Positions 23,283 to 34,702 are shown, counted from the first letter of the stretch. The stretch: 64,000 bases of DNA from Chimonanthus salicifolius (GCA_013350335.1 CM023532.1:38503708-38567707), one strand, 5' to 3'. Numbers and translations: made by a program. Notes: generated by a model from the letters alone, not told the origin.

Positions 23283-24133
23283 TTAACTCGACGGATCCAT
23301 CTTTTATTCAGGTTTTCTTTCAAATTCGAATCAATAATTGATGACCCAATAATATATAAATAATTGAAAAGAGCCAAGCTTCTGAAGAAGGGTGATGACC
23401 GACGGACATACTTGTTACTATTAACATCATTTTTGTTCTACGGTCGAGATTGTTTAAGACCTACATTGGATAATACATGAAGATATCCACTACGGGAAGT
23501 TGCTATTTGTCAACAAAATCGTGTAACTGACAATAATTGTTTTAGAATTAAATAAAATGAAATCTATGTTTACATTGTTAAAAAAACATCTTTCACAGCC
23601 AAACCCAGTGGAATTTCACATTCAACATCTTTCTTCATTTTTCTATACCCAGTTCATGGGCCTAGTAGTTGTCCGGGCCATAGTCGTATATTAGATCCAA
23701 TTGAGCTGATTTACCTTAACTTTTTTATTTTATTTTTAGTAATCTTTCTTGCAAAGGACCAAAGCAATTGGCATCACAGATATAAGAGAGCTCAATGTCT
23801 CAGTAAATTGAGCTCTCTTATATGGTTCATAGTTTCATAAACAATTGCAAATTACTTTCAGTCTGACTTATCATCATCTGTTGACAGCTTCTACAGAGTC
23901 AAGTTATCCCTCGATTTCTCACACTAAATTAAAAAAAAAATAACCAAAAGAGAATAATAAAATTGATGTAAGATATAATGCAATAATCATCACTATCAAA
24001 GTTATAAATCGATTTAATTTTTTCTTTATTTGATAAACAAATTCTCTTTTTCTTTTCAACATAAAATAAATCAAGATCATTCAATGAGGAACAGCTGGCT
24101 GATGAGTCACGGATAAGGTGAGATCACATCAAG
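23283..24133. repeat. Segment duplicated at 39472-40345
   Basis: About 0.85 kb is shared with high similarity, from GACGGATCCATCTTTTATTC to the GAGTCACGGATAA block. The other copy lacks the hAT MITE found here at 24142-24289 and has a single target sequence instead. Confidence 0.8.
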
Positions 24134-24141
24134 ATTGAAGG

Positions 24142-24289
24142 TAGGGCCGGCCTTGAGAACCCCTGAAATCTCAAGGGCCCAAGGCGGAGTGAGATTTTAG
24201 AGGCCCTTTGTGACTGATATATTAAGGAGTTTAAGTGTGTGGGGGCCTTAGGCGGCAGCCTACACCGCCTATGCCCAGGGCCGACCCTG
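24142..24289. mobile_element. hAT MITE with TSD ATTGAAGG and an empty site in a paralogue
   Basis: The 148-bp element starts TAGGGCCGGCC and ends GGGCCGACCCTG. ATTGAAGG flanks it at 24134-24141 and 24290-24297. The duplicated segment at 40339-40347 has one uninterrupted ATTGAAGG, which proves insertion. Confidence 0.9.
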
Positions 24290-24355
24290 ATTGAAGGGAA
24301 TATCACCAATTAGAAAGTTGGTGATATGGTGGAATATATTCGAAGATTGGGTTTG

Positions 24356-24392
24356 ATATTCGAACCAGGGGTCAAAAAAACGCCCTAGCCGA
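24356..24392. repeat. Left copy of a 37-bp direct repeat flanking the solo LTR
   Basis: These 37 bases, including the 8-bp target ATTCGAAC and the first 27 bp of the ATCGGCCGAT-family MITE, are repeated without mismatch at 26137-26173, immediately after the solo LTR. Confidence 0.85.
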
Positions 24393-24397
24393 AAACT

Positions 24398-26136
24398 TGT
24401 TGTGCAAATTTTAAATTTATAACTCGCAAGCGGACGAACCATTAGATAGTATAGCGATTAAGTGCGAGGTCGAACCCATCGGAACTTAGGAAAATATATC
24501 CATAAAAATACACAATTGAATTACATATTTTAAGAACTTTGAGAAATATGGAGAAAAGTCATAAATGTGGAATTGTTAATCTAATCTATGAATTTTAATC
24601 TTAATTTAGAAACATTCTAGATTTAAACATAGGATCTAACAATTTAACTAATTTTAATTAAGATGGTGGAATTAATATAAAAATATGAACAATCTCAATC
24701 TAATTTAAAATACAAAATTAAAATGCAATGAAATTATTTCCAACCTAGTTCATCAATTTCAAGAGTTTTTTTTTTTATTTATAAACAAAAATAAAATTAA
24801 AGACACCTAAATTACATCTGTACATATTTACAGTGGAACTGGTTCAAAGAATCAAGGAGGCATTATTTTTCATATTTTAAAAATAAAACAAAGGCCTAGA
24901 ATACGGAACTCACGTAAATCACCAATCATGCATTCAAAATTTTCATCGATAAATATTCTAAGAATTAAATTCATGGATTTCATTAAATTAAAAATCCCAA
25001 ATTAAACCTTAGAATGAATAGAATTTAAACTTTTTCTTCAAATCTAAAATAGTTCATCGCACTCTTAAAATAAGAGCCTTAGATCGAAGAAGGAAGTCTA
25101 TTCAATCTAAATTTTCATCACATTTAATTTGAAATAATTAAAATAAATCCACACATAAACTTAATTAAAGAATAAAAATAAAATCAAATAATCATCATAC
25201 ATAAATTGAATAATTGGAAAACCATAGACTAAATATTTCATCACACCTCAATTTTATTAATAAAACATGAATTTAAACTTACATATCAATGGAATTTTAA
25301 AGAAAAAGAAATACAATGAAAATCAAAATCCACCAACCTTAGAACCCAATGTGGATTGAAAATCCCACAGTCTTTCTCCTTCTCTTCTTTCTCTCCTCTC
25401 CTTTTCTTCAATCCCCAAATTCAGTTTTCTCAATGGGAGAGGGCTAGTATTTATAGATGAAAGGAGGTGGAATGAATGGATTGGATTCAAAGATTTTAAT
25501 AAAGCAAGGGATACATGGAGGGCGGATTTGATTTGTGCTAAATATGGAATGACTTAAAAGAGGCAAGGAGCTAAATTTGTATAAGGAAAGTGGGTGTAGA
25601 ATCCCGTTTTTTACACATACACCATCTTACAGCTCAGTTTTGACCCTTTTAACTTCTGAATCAGGAAAAGTCGTAAACTACAAAGTTGTAGCTCTTGAAG
25701 TCTTCTTTCCAACGCAAAAAGAATCAATGTAATTAGATATCAGAGTAGAAATTTATGACCAAAATACCGAACATGTATCAAACCTTACTTATTTTTCTCC
25801 CTTTCTTATTTTCTTTCTCTTTCCTTAATCCACTTGTCAAATTCGAAAATCCTCTTATATTGACTTCTAAATTTCGAATTTCCTCTTGAGATGATGAAAA
25901 TATTATTCACACATGTGGATTTCTTCATGGGCTTTTCTTAATAGGCTCAATAATTGGGTTTGAGGTCCAAAATAACTCATAATGGGCCCAGGCTTTATAT
26001 TTAAGCATTTTTTCTGTCATCCTCACTTTTAAACCTACAAAACACAAAATTATACTAATTAGATAAAATTAAATAAAATGAGATACTAACAATAATAAAT
26101 TTAGGAGTAAAATATGTATTTATTTTGCACTCATCA
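24398..26136 (-). mobile_element. Solo LTR of a Ty3-like family (tRNA-Asp primer family)
   Basis: This 1739-bp segment runs, on the minus strand, from TGATGAGTGCAAA to ATTTGCACAACA. It is the same LTR found as a pair at 56687-58360 and 61199-62872. No primer site, internal region or second LTR adjoins it, so it is a solo LTR. A TATA-like TATAAATA lies near 25447-25454 on the minus strand, as in the paired LTRs. The usual 5-bp target duplication is absent; instead a ~42-bp repeat abuts both ends. Confidence 0.85.
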
Positions 26137-26146
26137 ATATTCGAAC

Positions 26147-26603
26147 CAGGGGTCAAAAAAACGCCCTAGCCGATACTTCGGCGGATAATTTTCTCTCTCC
26201 TCCGATATCGGCCATTTCTCTCTCCTTCGATATCGGAACCGTGAAAAAACCGCAAAAAACGTTGAAGAACCGTGAAGAATTGAAAAAAACCGCAAAAAAC
26301 CGTGACAAACCGTGTAAGCCGTATCGGAAGAACCGTTAAAAACCGCAAAAAATCATGAAAAACCGTGGAAAAACCATGAAAAACCGTATCGATTTTTTAA
26401 AATAAAAAAAATAACTTTTAAATATCGATATTTATGCATATCGGCCGATATGGTGACCGATATTGCGGACCGAATATCGGCCATATCGGCCGATATTCGT
26501 CTTGTACGGCCGATACATATCGTATCAGCCGATATTGTTCGGTCTTAAAAAATCGATACATATCGGCCGATACGATATGTATCGGCCGATATTTTGACCC
26601 CTA
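26147..26603 (+). mobile_element. hAT-like MITE, ATCGGCCGAT family, TSD ATTCGAAC
   Basis: The 457-bp element starts CAGGGGTCAAAA and ends TTTTGACCCCTA, with ATTCGAAC at 26139-26146 and 26604-26611. It has the family layout: CTCTCTCC and AACCGTG/AAAACCGC words to the left, palindromic ATCGGCCGAT blocks to the right. Its left end is duplicated on the far side of the neighbouring solo LTR. Confidence 0.85.
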
Positions 26604-26809
26604 ATTCGAACATCACATTGGGCATTGGTGGCCAAAATACAACAGCTATATGCATTAGATATACATGGAAGTGTGTCCTGACGTGTGCTACATGCAACTA
26701 GGTTAGTTGCTTTACATAGGCAATGATGAGGTGGATTCAACACGTTAATGATATGCTTGAGCCATTCTTAGGTAAGGATAGCTGGCAGCAAACTTGTATG
26801 AATAGGTGG

Positions 26810-27345
26810 CAAAACCGTGAAAAATCGTGCAGAACCGTGACGAACCGTGAAAAACCACAAAAAAACGTGTAAAACCGTGAAAGACGTATCGGAAGAACCG
26901 TGTAGAACTGTGACGAACCGCAAAAAACCGTGTAAAACCGTGAAAGCCGTATCGGAAGAACCGTGCAGAACCCTGATGAACCATGAAAAATCGTAAAAAA
27001 CCGCAAAAAACCGTGTAAAACCGTGAAAGCCGTATCGGAAGAACCGTGCAGAACCGTGACGAACAGTGAAAAACCGCAAAAAACTGTGAAAAACGGTGGA
27101 AAAACCGGGAAAAACCGTATCGGTTTTTAAAAAAAAAAATTAAAAAAAAAAATAACTTTTAAATACCGATATTTGTACATATCGGCCGATATGGTGAACG
27201 ATATTTCAGACCGAATATTGGCCATATCGGCCGATATTCGTTTTGTACGGCCGATACATATCGCATCGGCCGATATTGCTCGGTCTTAAAAAACCGATAC
27301 ATATCGGCCGATACGATATGTATCGGCCTATATTTCAACCCTTGG
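26810..27345 (+). mobile_element. 5'-truncated or rearranged relative of the ATCGGCCGAT MITE
   Basis: The right part matches the family and ends ATTTCAACCCTTG near 27345. The left terminus is not found. Instead there is an enlarged array in which a unit of about 60-85 bp, containing AACCGTGTAAAACCGTGAAA and CGTATCGGAAGAACCG, occurs about three times (26860-27075). Open frames across it are repeat artefacts. Confidence 0.65.
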
Positions 27346-27721
27346 CCAAGAGGTGTTGGTCACAGCCATACTTAGCAGTAGTGTACTGCTTGCAGGGAGG
27401 TTTGTAGAGAGAAACAAACCAGCAAGCAGAGTGAGTCACAACCCAAGGCGGCATATCAGAACACTGCATTGCACAAGAAAGGGAGAGACTCCTGTAGGAA
27501 CTGCTTTGTGGAATGACTGTGGGTCCTCAATCAATCTTACTTCTACTATGTATATTTCTTATTTCTTCTCTTAATTAAATTTATTTACATACTCCGTGGA
27601 GGTAGCTCAGGTGGGCCGAACCACGTATTCCGTTATTTATTTGGTGTGATTATTTACTAATAATCCTAACAATATAGACACTTCCAGTTTTAAAAATAAA
27701 AAATATGGGTTTTTTCTTTTT

Positions 27722-27868
27722 GAATTTACACGTGGAAAACTGCAGAATACTCAGTGTAAAACCTCTACAGGTGAGCCTATACCCTAGAGCACACCAAAGT
27801 TAAACAGTGGAGGACCCTCAACCTCCCACTTCCTCAAAGCAACCAATTGAGCTACACCAATGATCTAA
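27722..27868 (-). mobile_element. tRNA-derived SINE
   Basis: The minus strand has box A-like TAGCTCAATTGG (27843-27855) and a box B-like GGTTGAGGGTCC (27812-27823), then a body ending in CACGTGTAAATTCAAAAA. The tail is shared with 21009-21097 and 40740-40835. Confidence 0.6.
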
Positions 27869-27869
27869 A

Positions 27870-29460
27870 CTATAGAGTAGTATTTCAATCGCTTCTATAC
27901 TTGTTCCTGCTTTTCTTCACTTCTGCAGAAAACGTGACTGGGTCTGACGACCCACTACTGAAAAATCAAACTCGAAAAATACAGCTCATACTATTTGTAT
28001 TTAGGTTGAGAATATAAATATTGATCGATATATATTATAGATAAATAATAATTTTGAAAAATAATTTAAAAATTTGAATATCAGTGTTTTTCGCCACCTA
28101 TATATATATTGTTTTTTTCAAAATGATGTTTTATGTTTTCTATTTTTTTAATTCAAAAAAATTAAAAATAAACTTTCTGCCAAAATGTAGAAAAAAGAAG
28201 AGAGATAAATATATCACCGATATCATAAACTATTATACAATTTAAAAGAACCTACAAAGTTCACCCAACTTTTTACAAACTAATTTACTATGTTTTTTTA
28301 TCATAGCCCTTTGGCTGATTCCTCCATCTAGTAATTGTTTGGGGATTTGCCCTTTTTGAATGATATTTACCCATACCTTTAAAAAACAACTAATTTACTA
28401 TGGTAAATTTTCTCTTGGGGAACCCCTCAAAAAAATGTTATACAAATAGAAAGGGATAAAAGAGATTGGAAAAGTGAGACAATTTTTCTTTTTCTTTTTT
28501 AAATATGACACTAACTAACGCAACGGGGAGACGGGGATTGGGCTAAATAGGTTCGGGAAATGGTTTGAGAAAATTAGATAAACAATTGGAGCTAAATGGG
28601 TTAAAAGGGGGAATGGGTCCCACGTTGGTGAATGGAAATAGGGAATAGTGGGTTATGTATGAAAGATGGGGGATGTATTTGGCTTTGAAACAGGTAACAG
28701 AGAGGGGGAAAGTGGAGGAGGTAGAAGAAGATGAGTAAAGGGGATCAAACAGCAGGTGTACCTGGAGTTGAGAGATGGTGGGACAGCAGCAGCAGGAGTG
28801 GGCTTCGATCGGCGATGGCTCTGCTGAAGCTGCAGTGTTTGGGGCGGAACTAGGAAGAAAAGAGAGAGAGGAGATTTGCATAGAAGGAAGAGAAGAGGAA
28901 CAGAGATAAATTCTCAATTTTATTAATCAATCTATCTATTACAATGCTAGGGAGGGGTTTTTATAAAAACCCAAAACTAAAAATAGCAATAAAAATAAAA
29001 AACGAAAATAAAGAAATAGTATCATAAAAGAAATAGGAATAGTATTTTAAAAGAAATAGAAATACTCTCCTAAAAGAAATAGTATTCTAAAAGAAATAGA
29101 AATACTATCCTAAAAGAAATATTATTCTAAAAGAAATAGTATCCTAAAAGAAACGGCAACTTCCACTTTTATCACTTGTAGCTTCGAAGCCGGGATTGGA
29201 TTTCCCGACAAATTTGTCGGTGGCTCTTGTGGATTCACACGCTCATGCGTGTGCTGCATCATTAACTAAGAATATTTCATTCGAAAACTAAAAATTAATT
29301 TTGTCAATTGATTGTATATGTATTTTGCATCTCTTAATGATTCAACCATTACAGGTTGTGTTGTGTTGCTAGAAGAGACGTAGGTTGCATCCATTTGGCT
29401 TGCGCACCTTAAAGCTGAAGACACGATAGAAGAGTAGGCATTAGATTCATCGAGTCCAGA
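27870..29460. other. Non-coding DNA with an AAAAGAAATAG tandem array
   Basis: No supported gene. The minus-strand open frame at 28543-28917 is Ser/Pro-rich with no recognised domain. Between about 29013 and 29155, an imperfect repeat around CTAAAAGAAATAGTATTC occurs some seven times. A purine-rich, possibly transcribed, stretch runs from 28680 to 28910. Confidence 0.45.
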
Positions 29461-29463
29461 GGC

Positions 29464-30449
29464 AATGGATCAAGAAAAAATCAAGGCATGTGGATTATTT
29501 GATTTAATAATCAAGGTATGCGGATTATTTAGTTCAAGACTCAAAAGGCAACATAATATTGAGAGTACGATAGGGGAGACAAGTGAAAGGACGGATCTTG
29601 AAATTCTAAATGAGGGCAGAAATTTGCAACTGAGGCACAAGGGAAAACGTTGGACGGGAGAGAGGTTAGGGACACACTCTGGCATGAATGAATCGAAAGT
29701 TTATGGAAGAGAAAATGATAAAAGAAAAATCATTGAAATGTTGTTGGCCAGTGGTAATGGTGGGAAGAACCCCTGTCATTCCAATTCTGGGCGCGGGAGG
29801 ACTCGGGAAGACGACGCTCGCTAAGTTAGTCTACAATGATGAGAAGGTAACTAATCATTTTCAGATCAAAATTTGGGTTTGGGTATCTGATGACGATTTT
29901 GATGTGATGAGGCTATTGACTACCATCATAGAAACAATAACAATGACTCATTCTGGCCTCACGCACATGGAACAATTGCAGATTCGTTTTCGACAATTAG
30001 TTGATGGGAAGAAATATTTTCTTTTATTAGATGATGTGTGGAATGAAGACCGTAGTTTGTGGGAAGAATTTGAACATCTTTTGAGTTTTGGTGACAAAGA
30101 AAGTAAAATTGTTATCACCACCCGTAGTAAAAACGTTGTAAAAGGTATGGGCACAACAACCAACTCATACTCATTAAATGAGTTAACGTATAATGATTGT
30201 TGGACCTTGTTCGTAGAAAGAGCTTTTGGTGAGAGAGAAGAAGACACGGATCCAAGATTGATTGGAATTGGAAAAGAGATGGTGAAGAAGTGCAAAGGTG
30301 TGCCTCTAGCAGCCAATACCTTGGGTAATTTTTTGCGTTGTAGATGTGACCCGGGTTCTCTGCCATTTTGGATGTTTGTTAGAGATAATAACCAGATCTG
30401 GGAAGTGCCAGAAGATGATCCCAATGGTACTTTTCCAGCATTAAGGTAG
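29464..30449 (+). pseudogene. CC-NBS-LRR resistance-gene fragment (frameshifted, no LRRs)
   Basis: The N-terminal part (29465 to ~29770) encodes the end of a CC region and the linker ESKVYGREND of RGA-type NLRs. The frame then shifts by one base near 29767-29773, and the NB-ARC domain continues in the other frame to 30449. Motifs in order: P-loop GAGGLGKTTLAK, RNBS-A KIWVWVSDDDFDV, kinase-2 YFLLLDDVWNED, RNBS-B KIVITTRS, RNBS-C YSLNELTYNDCW, GLPL-type CKGVPLAANTLG. The frame ends right after PALR, where family members continue with the SYD..LP block. ARC2, MHD and LRRs are missing. Most of the CC domain is also absent. Intact relatives are intracellular immune receptors; this copy cannot make one. 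Sequence after ~30480 belongs to unrelated repeats, so the truncation is structural. Confidence 0.85.
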
Positions 30450-30499
30450 AGCTACCTTCATCTCTCATCACATCTAAAACTATGCTTTGCTTATTGCTC

Positions 30500-30902
30500 C
30501 ATTAATGTTATACATATCATATCTAAGTGTGTCTGGGCATTAATTGATTACAATTTTTCCTTTGGCTGCAGCTCGCTTCTCTCCAGATGACATGTATTGA
30601 AGTTAGACAGCTCCTTTTAGAAAGTGGTATGGACTATGGATTGGTTTCCACTTGAGATGTTTCAAACTGCATAGCATGTTCACATTGGATAACATGATGT
30701 AGGATATGCATGTGATGATATGTATAAATGTGATTGTGATGTGCTATGTGTTATATTTGTTGCTTCTCACTCGGCATGTTGAACTCCTCCTTACATTGCA
30801 GGAGCTCCGGTGGAGACGGGTCTTGATGAGATCCAAGAGCAGGTGTAGGTGACAAGGTTGATGTTGTGGCAATAGAATTAGTTTTATTTTGAGAAGCACT
30901 TT
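30500..30902. repeat. Repeat-derived sequence fused upstream of the kinase pseudogene
   Basis: This stretch resembles 19280-19450 plus 19960-20175, with the intervening sequence and Stowaway element missing. Around 30561-30630 it includes a decayed copy of the exon at 54396-54493: the same TGCAG acceptor and codons for ARFSPDD, then a stop. It joins receptor-gene sequence directly at about 30903. Confidence 0.65.
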
Positions 30903-31797
30903 AATGGTAATAGGAAAAGTGGTCACAACGTTGTACTGTGCATTGTTCTTCCTATCTTTGGGGCATTGGTTCTTTTGTTCATATGCTTCATCATGTATTT
31001 CAATTTACACCATAAAAGGAAGAAAAAGAAATGAGGTGAGAGAAATGAAAGTTGTAGACATGTTTTCAATATGGGATTTTGATGGAAGGATTTGTTATGA
31101 AGATATCATACAAACGACAGAGAATTTTGATGAGAAAAAATGTATTGGAACAAGGGGTTATGGAAGTGTCTACAGAGTAGAGCTGTAAACTGGTTAAGTG
31201 GTGGTGATCAAAGCACTCGCAGAAATTTGACATCATAACATTGTGAAGTTGTATGGTATTTGTACCCACCAAAGACACATGTTTTTTATTTACAAGTATA
31301 TGGAAAGGGGAAACTTGGCAGGAATACTCAACAATGAAGGTGGGGCGTTAGAATTAGATTGACCCAAGAGATTTAAGGTTATTAAAGGTGTGGCCCATGC
31401 ATTATCTTACATGAACCATGATTGCTCACCATCAATAGTTCATCGACACGTAACTTCCAACAATGTATTATTGGTTCAGAATTGGATGCTTGCATCTCAG
31501 ATTTGGTACTTGTAGGCATTTAAGGCCTAATTCATCAAATTGGTCATCATTTGCTAGCACTTGTGGATATGTTGTACCAAGTATATTATAACAACAATAC
31601 CCTTTGCATTTTCTATTTCTTTTATTAGCACATACTTATTTTTTTATGAGTAAAATTTACCAACATGAAGTGTTATTAAGCCATTAACTTCTATCCATTT
31701 TATTAGTATACTCCAATTATCATCGTCACAAAAGATTCACACTCTTGAATCATTCCATCAAATCAGATTGTTCCAATTAATGGATTCTGAGAAGTAA
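30903..31797 (+). pseudogene. Truncated kinase pseudogene of the MIK2-like receptor
   Basis: The similarity to the gene at 14876 begins just before the membrane segment (16799 in the parent) and ends after its stop codon. All LRRs are absent. Damage includes an added A in the juxtamembrane region (about 31015), a stop after GYGSVYRVEL, loss of about 70 bp that removes the VAVK lysine, a stop within the alpha-C region (AEI followed by TGA), HRD changed to HRH (catalytic Asp lost), a one-base deletion in DFG, and deletion of most of the second exon together with the end of the intron. The beginning of the parent's intron is still present, so this came from a DNA copy and not from reverse-transcribed mRNA. 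Its glycine loop reads GYGSVY, the family norm, where the parent has GYGSFF. Confidence 0.9.
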
Positions 31798-31859
31798 ATG
31801 GAAACATAAACGTATGAGGTACGATATTATCTTCACATAATGTTTATAATATGTATGAT

Positions 31860-32295
31860 TTTTTGTGCCTGCTGGCAGAAAAGTGTGTTGTCTACATGGC
31901 CAAGCATATTTTAAATCTATATTTTTTTAGAATATCTCAGTAAAGAAGTAATTCACGGTAATGACTATATTGTTGTCTTCTTATGCTATGGCATCTACAA
32001 TATCATAATGTTGTTAATCATTACCTTGTCTTATAGTGTGGTTTACACTTTAGGGGAGTATCTTTTTTTACAGTGATTATGGCTGACATTTTATAAATTA
32101 GACTGCTCTAATATATTATGGCTTACAAAATATTTCAAACTTTTTCACAAAGTAGAGAGCCAATTAAATATACATTGATGTAATACTTCGGAATGCGTGA
32201 AAGAAATTTCCTTTGTAAATTGTTAAAAATCAAGTGATATTTCACCAAATAACTAGTTTCATATTATACATTTCTTGAAAATTTTGTTTGATAGG
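31860..32295. other. Non-coding DNA
   Basis: I see no gene or element in this AT-rich stretch downstream of the kinase pseudogene. Confidence 0.45.
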
Positions 32296-32297
32296 GT

Positions 32298-33460
32298 ATG
32301 CAAATATGCATATCTTTCTTGATTTTTCTATACCCAGCTCATGGGCCTAGTAGTTGCCCGTGCCATAGTAGTATATTAGGTCCGTTTGATCTGATTTGCG
32401 GGCCTTTAAGTCCAGGCCTAGCCCTTTTGGGTTGTGCTTTATTTTTATTGTGTATAATTTTTATATTTACCATATCTAAGTGTGTCCTTTATATTTTTTA
32501 TTGTCCAAGTGCTGCCAGGTATCAAGTCATCGTATCCCCAATGAAGGCATCTCCCATGTGGAGCACACACAATATAAGATGCCTTTGAAGACCATCTGGC
32601 TCTTCTCGATGAAGCTTGAAGAGAGAAAAAAACAAAATTCATGGTCATGACTGATGATGATGATGATTTTTGTAACATGTGATGGAGGAAGACAAGGCCT
32701 TTATGCAAACTGCTAATAAAAATATTGAGGCATATTTCAAAACATAAACAAAAACAATGGAGTTCAATTTTTCAAATTAACAAAAATAATAGAACTTTCG
32801 AAGTATCCCAAAAAAACGAGGGTATCAGACTAGGCCATTGATTTGGATCTTTCCTTCTAATACTTGGTCACTTTCTTCAATATCTACAAGTAAATTTCAA
32901 CAGACACTGAGCTCATACCTTAGACTTGCAAAACAATTAACCATTTAAAAAGAGCAAATGATTTATGAATTTGCAAAGCTGAACAATTCATAAACAACAT
33001 AGTTTACATCTTGAACCATCAAGTTAGAACTGCTCCAGTGGTGGTGCTGGTGTAGAGACTGGAACAACATGATTCTTTGATCCCCATCATGCACTGTAAA
33101 ACACAAGCAAATCATGGTGAGCGCCTAGAATGATAACAAAGGAGTTGAGCCAGCACCACAGTTAGCAACAAACCAAATGAAAAGTGAACTGTTGACTTGT
33201 CAAATTCACAAGGGTCATCATCAACTCAAGGGGGTACAGGCATTGAAAGAAGAAAGCTGCTCAACTTTCATTGGATGTCTCACTGAGTTTGTCATAACAA
33301 TGGCAATGCAAAAATCATGATGACATTGAGTCAGATGATCCAACTTGCCCTCTGCCAACCAATACCAGCAGACTTGATGAGTTGTGTATAAATTCTAGGC
33401 TTTAGGGTAAAAAACAAAGCCAAAAATGAAGCTAAAAAAACAAATAAATAAATAAATAAG
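32298..33460. repeat. Copy of the duplicated 19-21 kb segments
   Basis: 32305-32490 resembles 19110-19300, and 32668-33460 resembles 20590-20960 and 40345-40690 except for about 340 bp (32985-33330) unique to this copy. This copy sits next to the RBM42-like gene and may be the source of the others. No supported coding region. Confidence 0.6.
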
Positions 33461-34702
33461 CTGATAGCAAAAGTTTCTTCTTTTTTTAATGATAAGGTTT
33501 GAAATTCCAAGGAACTTGAGCAGCATTTCCATGAGAAAAGTTTTTCTGCCTTTTTGTCTTCAACAGAAGTTTATTACAAAAAAAAAAAGGGAACCTTAGT
33601 AATGTGATTACTGTAACTACTACCACTTCCAAAGATTCATGCAACCTGCACTTGACTCAGCGCAGGTATTACATAAGTAGAGCTTAAGCAGCATTTTCAT
33701 TTTAAAGAGTGTTCCCATTGCAGGTTCCAATACAAAATAAAAAAGGAAAGGCATCCGTCATCTCCATCTTCATCACACAGACATTTCTCATCCATCCAAA
33801 GCCATACTTCCTGTCATTCTGTACTCTACCATGTCCTTGTTTATCCTTTTAATTTCTAAAAGGTCTTCTCCTAGATCATTATATGACTTCTAAGTAGATA
33901 AAAGCCATGAGTAATAAAGGCGCCCTTGTCAGCATTATTATACTGCTACTTCCTAAGACTCATGCAACCTGCAGTTGACTCAGAAGGACAAGTACCATTT
34001 TTTTTTTACGTAACGGACTAGTGCCATTTTGCCAGATACTTTGAAGCAAAACAGAACCATGACGCTGAGATCTTAACTATGTATGCCACAGATATCAAAT
34101 AGTATCATAATTTCCTTGCCAGATGTGACCTCAGTTACAAACTTCAGTTGAAATCAATTTTTTTTTGGTCCCAGAGGATCCGAAAAGTTTCAGCCAATAT
34201 TTCAAACATATCGGCCATCTTGTCCGAAATCTGTAAATGGGCAAAATCACCAAAATTTCTAAAACATGTCAAATTTCAGCAGACATTTGACAAATATTGG
34301 CCAATACAGCTTCTCTGAAAAAAGCACCAATGTTTCTGATATTTATATTTCAGCCAAAATTTGTAACTGAGGATGTGACACAACAAAAGAGCGGCAGGCA
34401 ACAAAAATTAGAAAATAGCTATCTTTATAAGTGGTACAAAGTAGACTATCCTAAGGCAGATCCCTGATTTCTATAAGGTGTGCTAGAAACCATACTCAGG
34501 AAAGAGCACAAAAAATCATAAGACTAAACAAATATCCTTTTTTATCTGGAGTCATCCACTTCATAATGTCAGGTCAAAACATTTGCACAAAGGAAAGTTT
34601 GACAGTCTGCCTCAATATAGCATTCATAAAATAGGTACAATGGTTAACAATTGGTACCTCTTGAAGATAAATTGATGATGTGGTCATGCATGGCTGGTAG
34701 TT
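33461..34702. other. 3' flank of the RBM42-like gene
   Basis: No independent gene is visible. The 3' untranslated region of the minus-strand RBM42-like gene must lie at the right end of this stretch. Around 34190-34370 there are loose ATATTGGCC/ATATCGGCC words that may be an old relic of the ATCGGCCGAT MITE family. Confidence 0.4.

Noticed and set aside
26720..26771. Possible small exon (acceptor ACATAG, donor TTAG/GTAAGG)
   Set aside because: Both signals look acceptable but only about 50 bp is coding, with no neighbouring exon or recognised peptide.
26737..27079. Three overlapping minus-strand frames with repeated FHGSARFF-type peptides
   Set aside because: They are translations of the AACCGTG repeat array in a MITE, not a repeat protein.
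28543..28917. 124-aa minus-strand open frame
   Set aside because: Low-complexity Ser/Pro-rich translation opposite a purine-rich stretch, with no domain, splice context or similarity that I recognise.
33003..33110. Possible minus-strand exon after a TTTTACAG acceptor
   Set aside because: No frame gives a recognisable peptide and the stretch lies in a duplicated segment; too weak to list.
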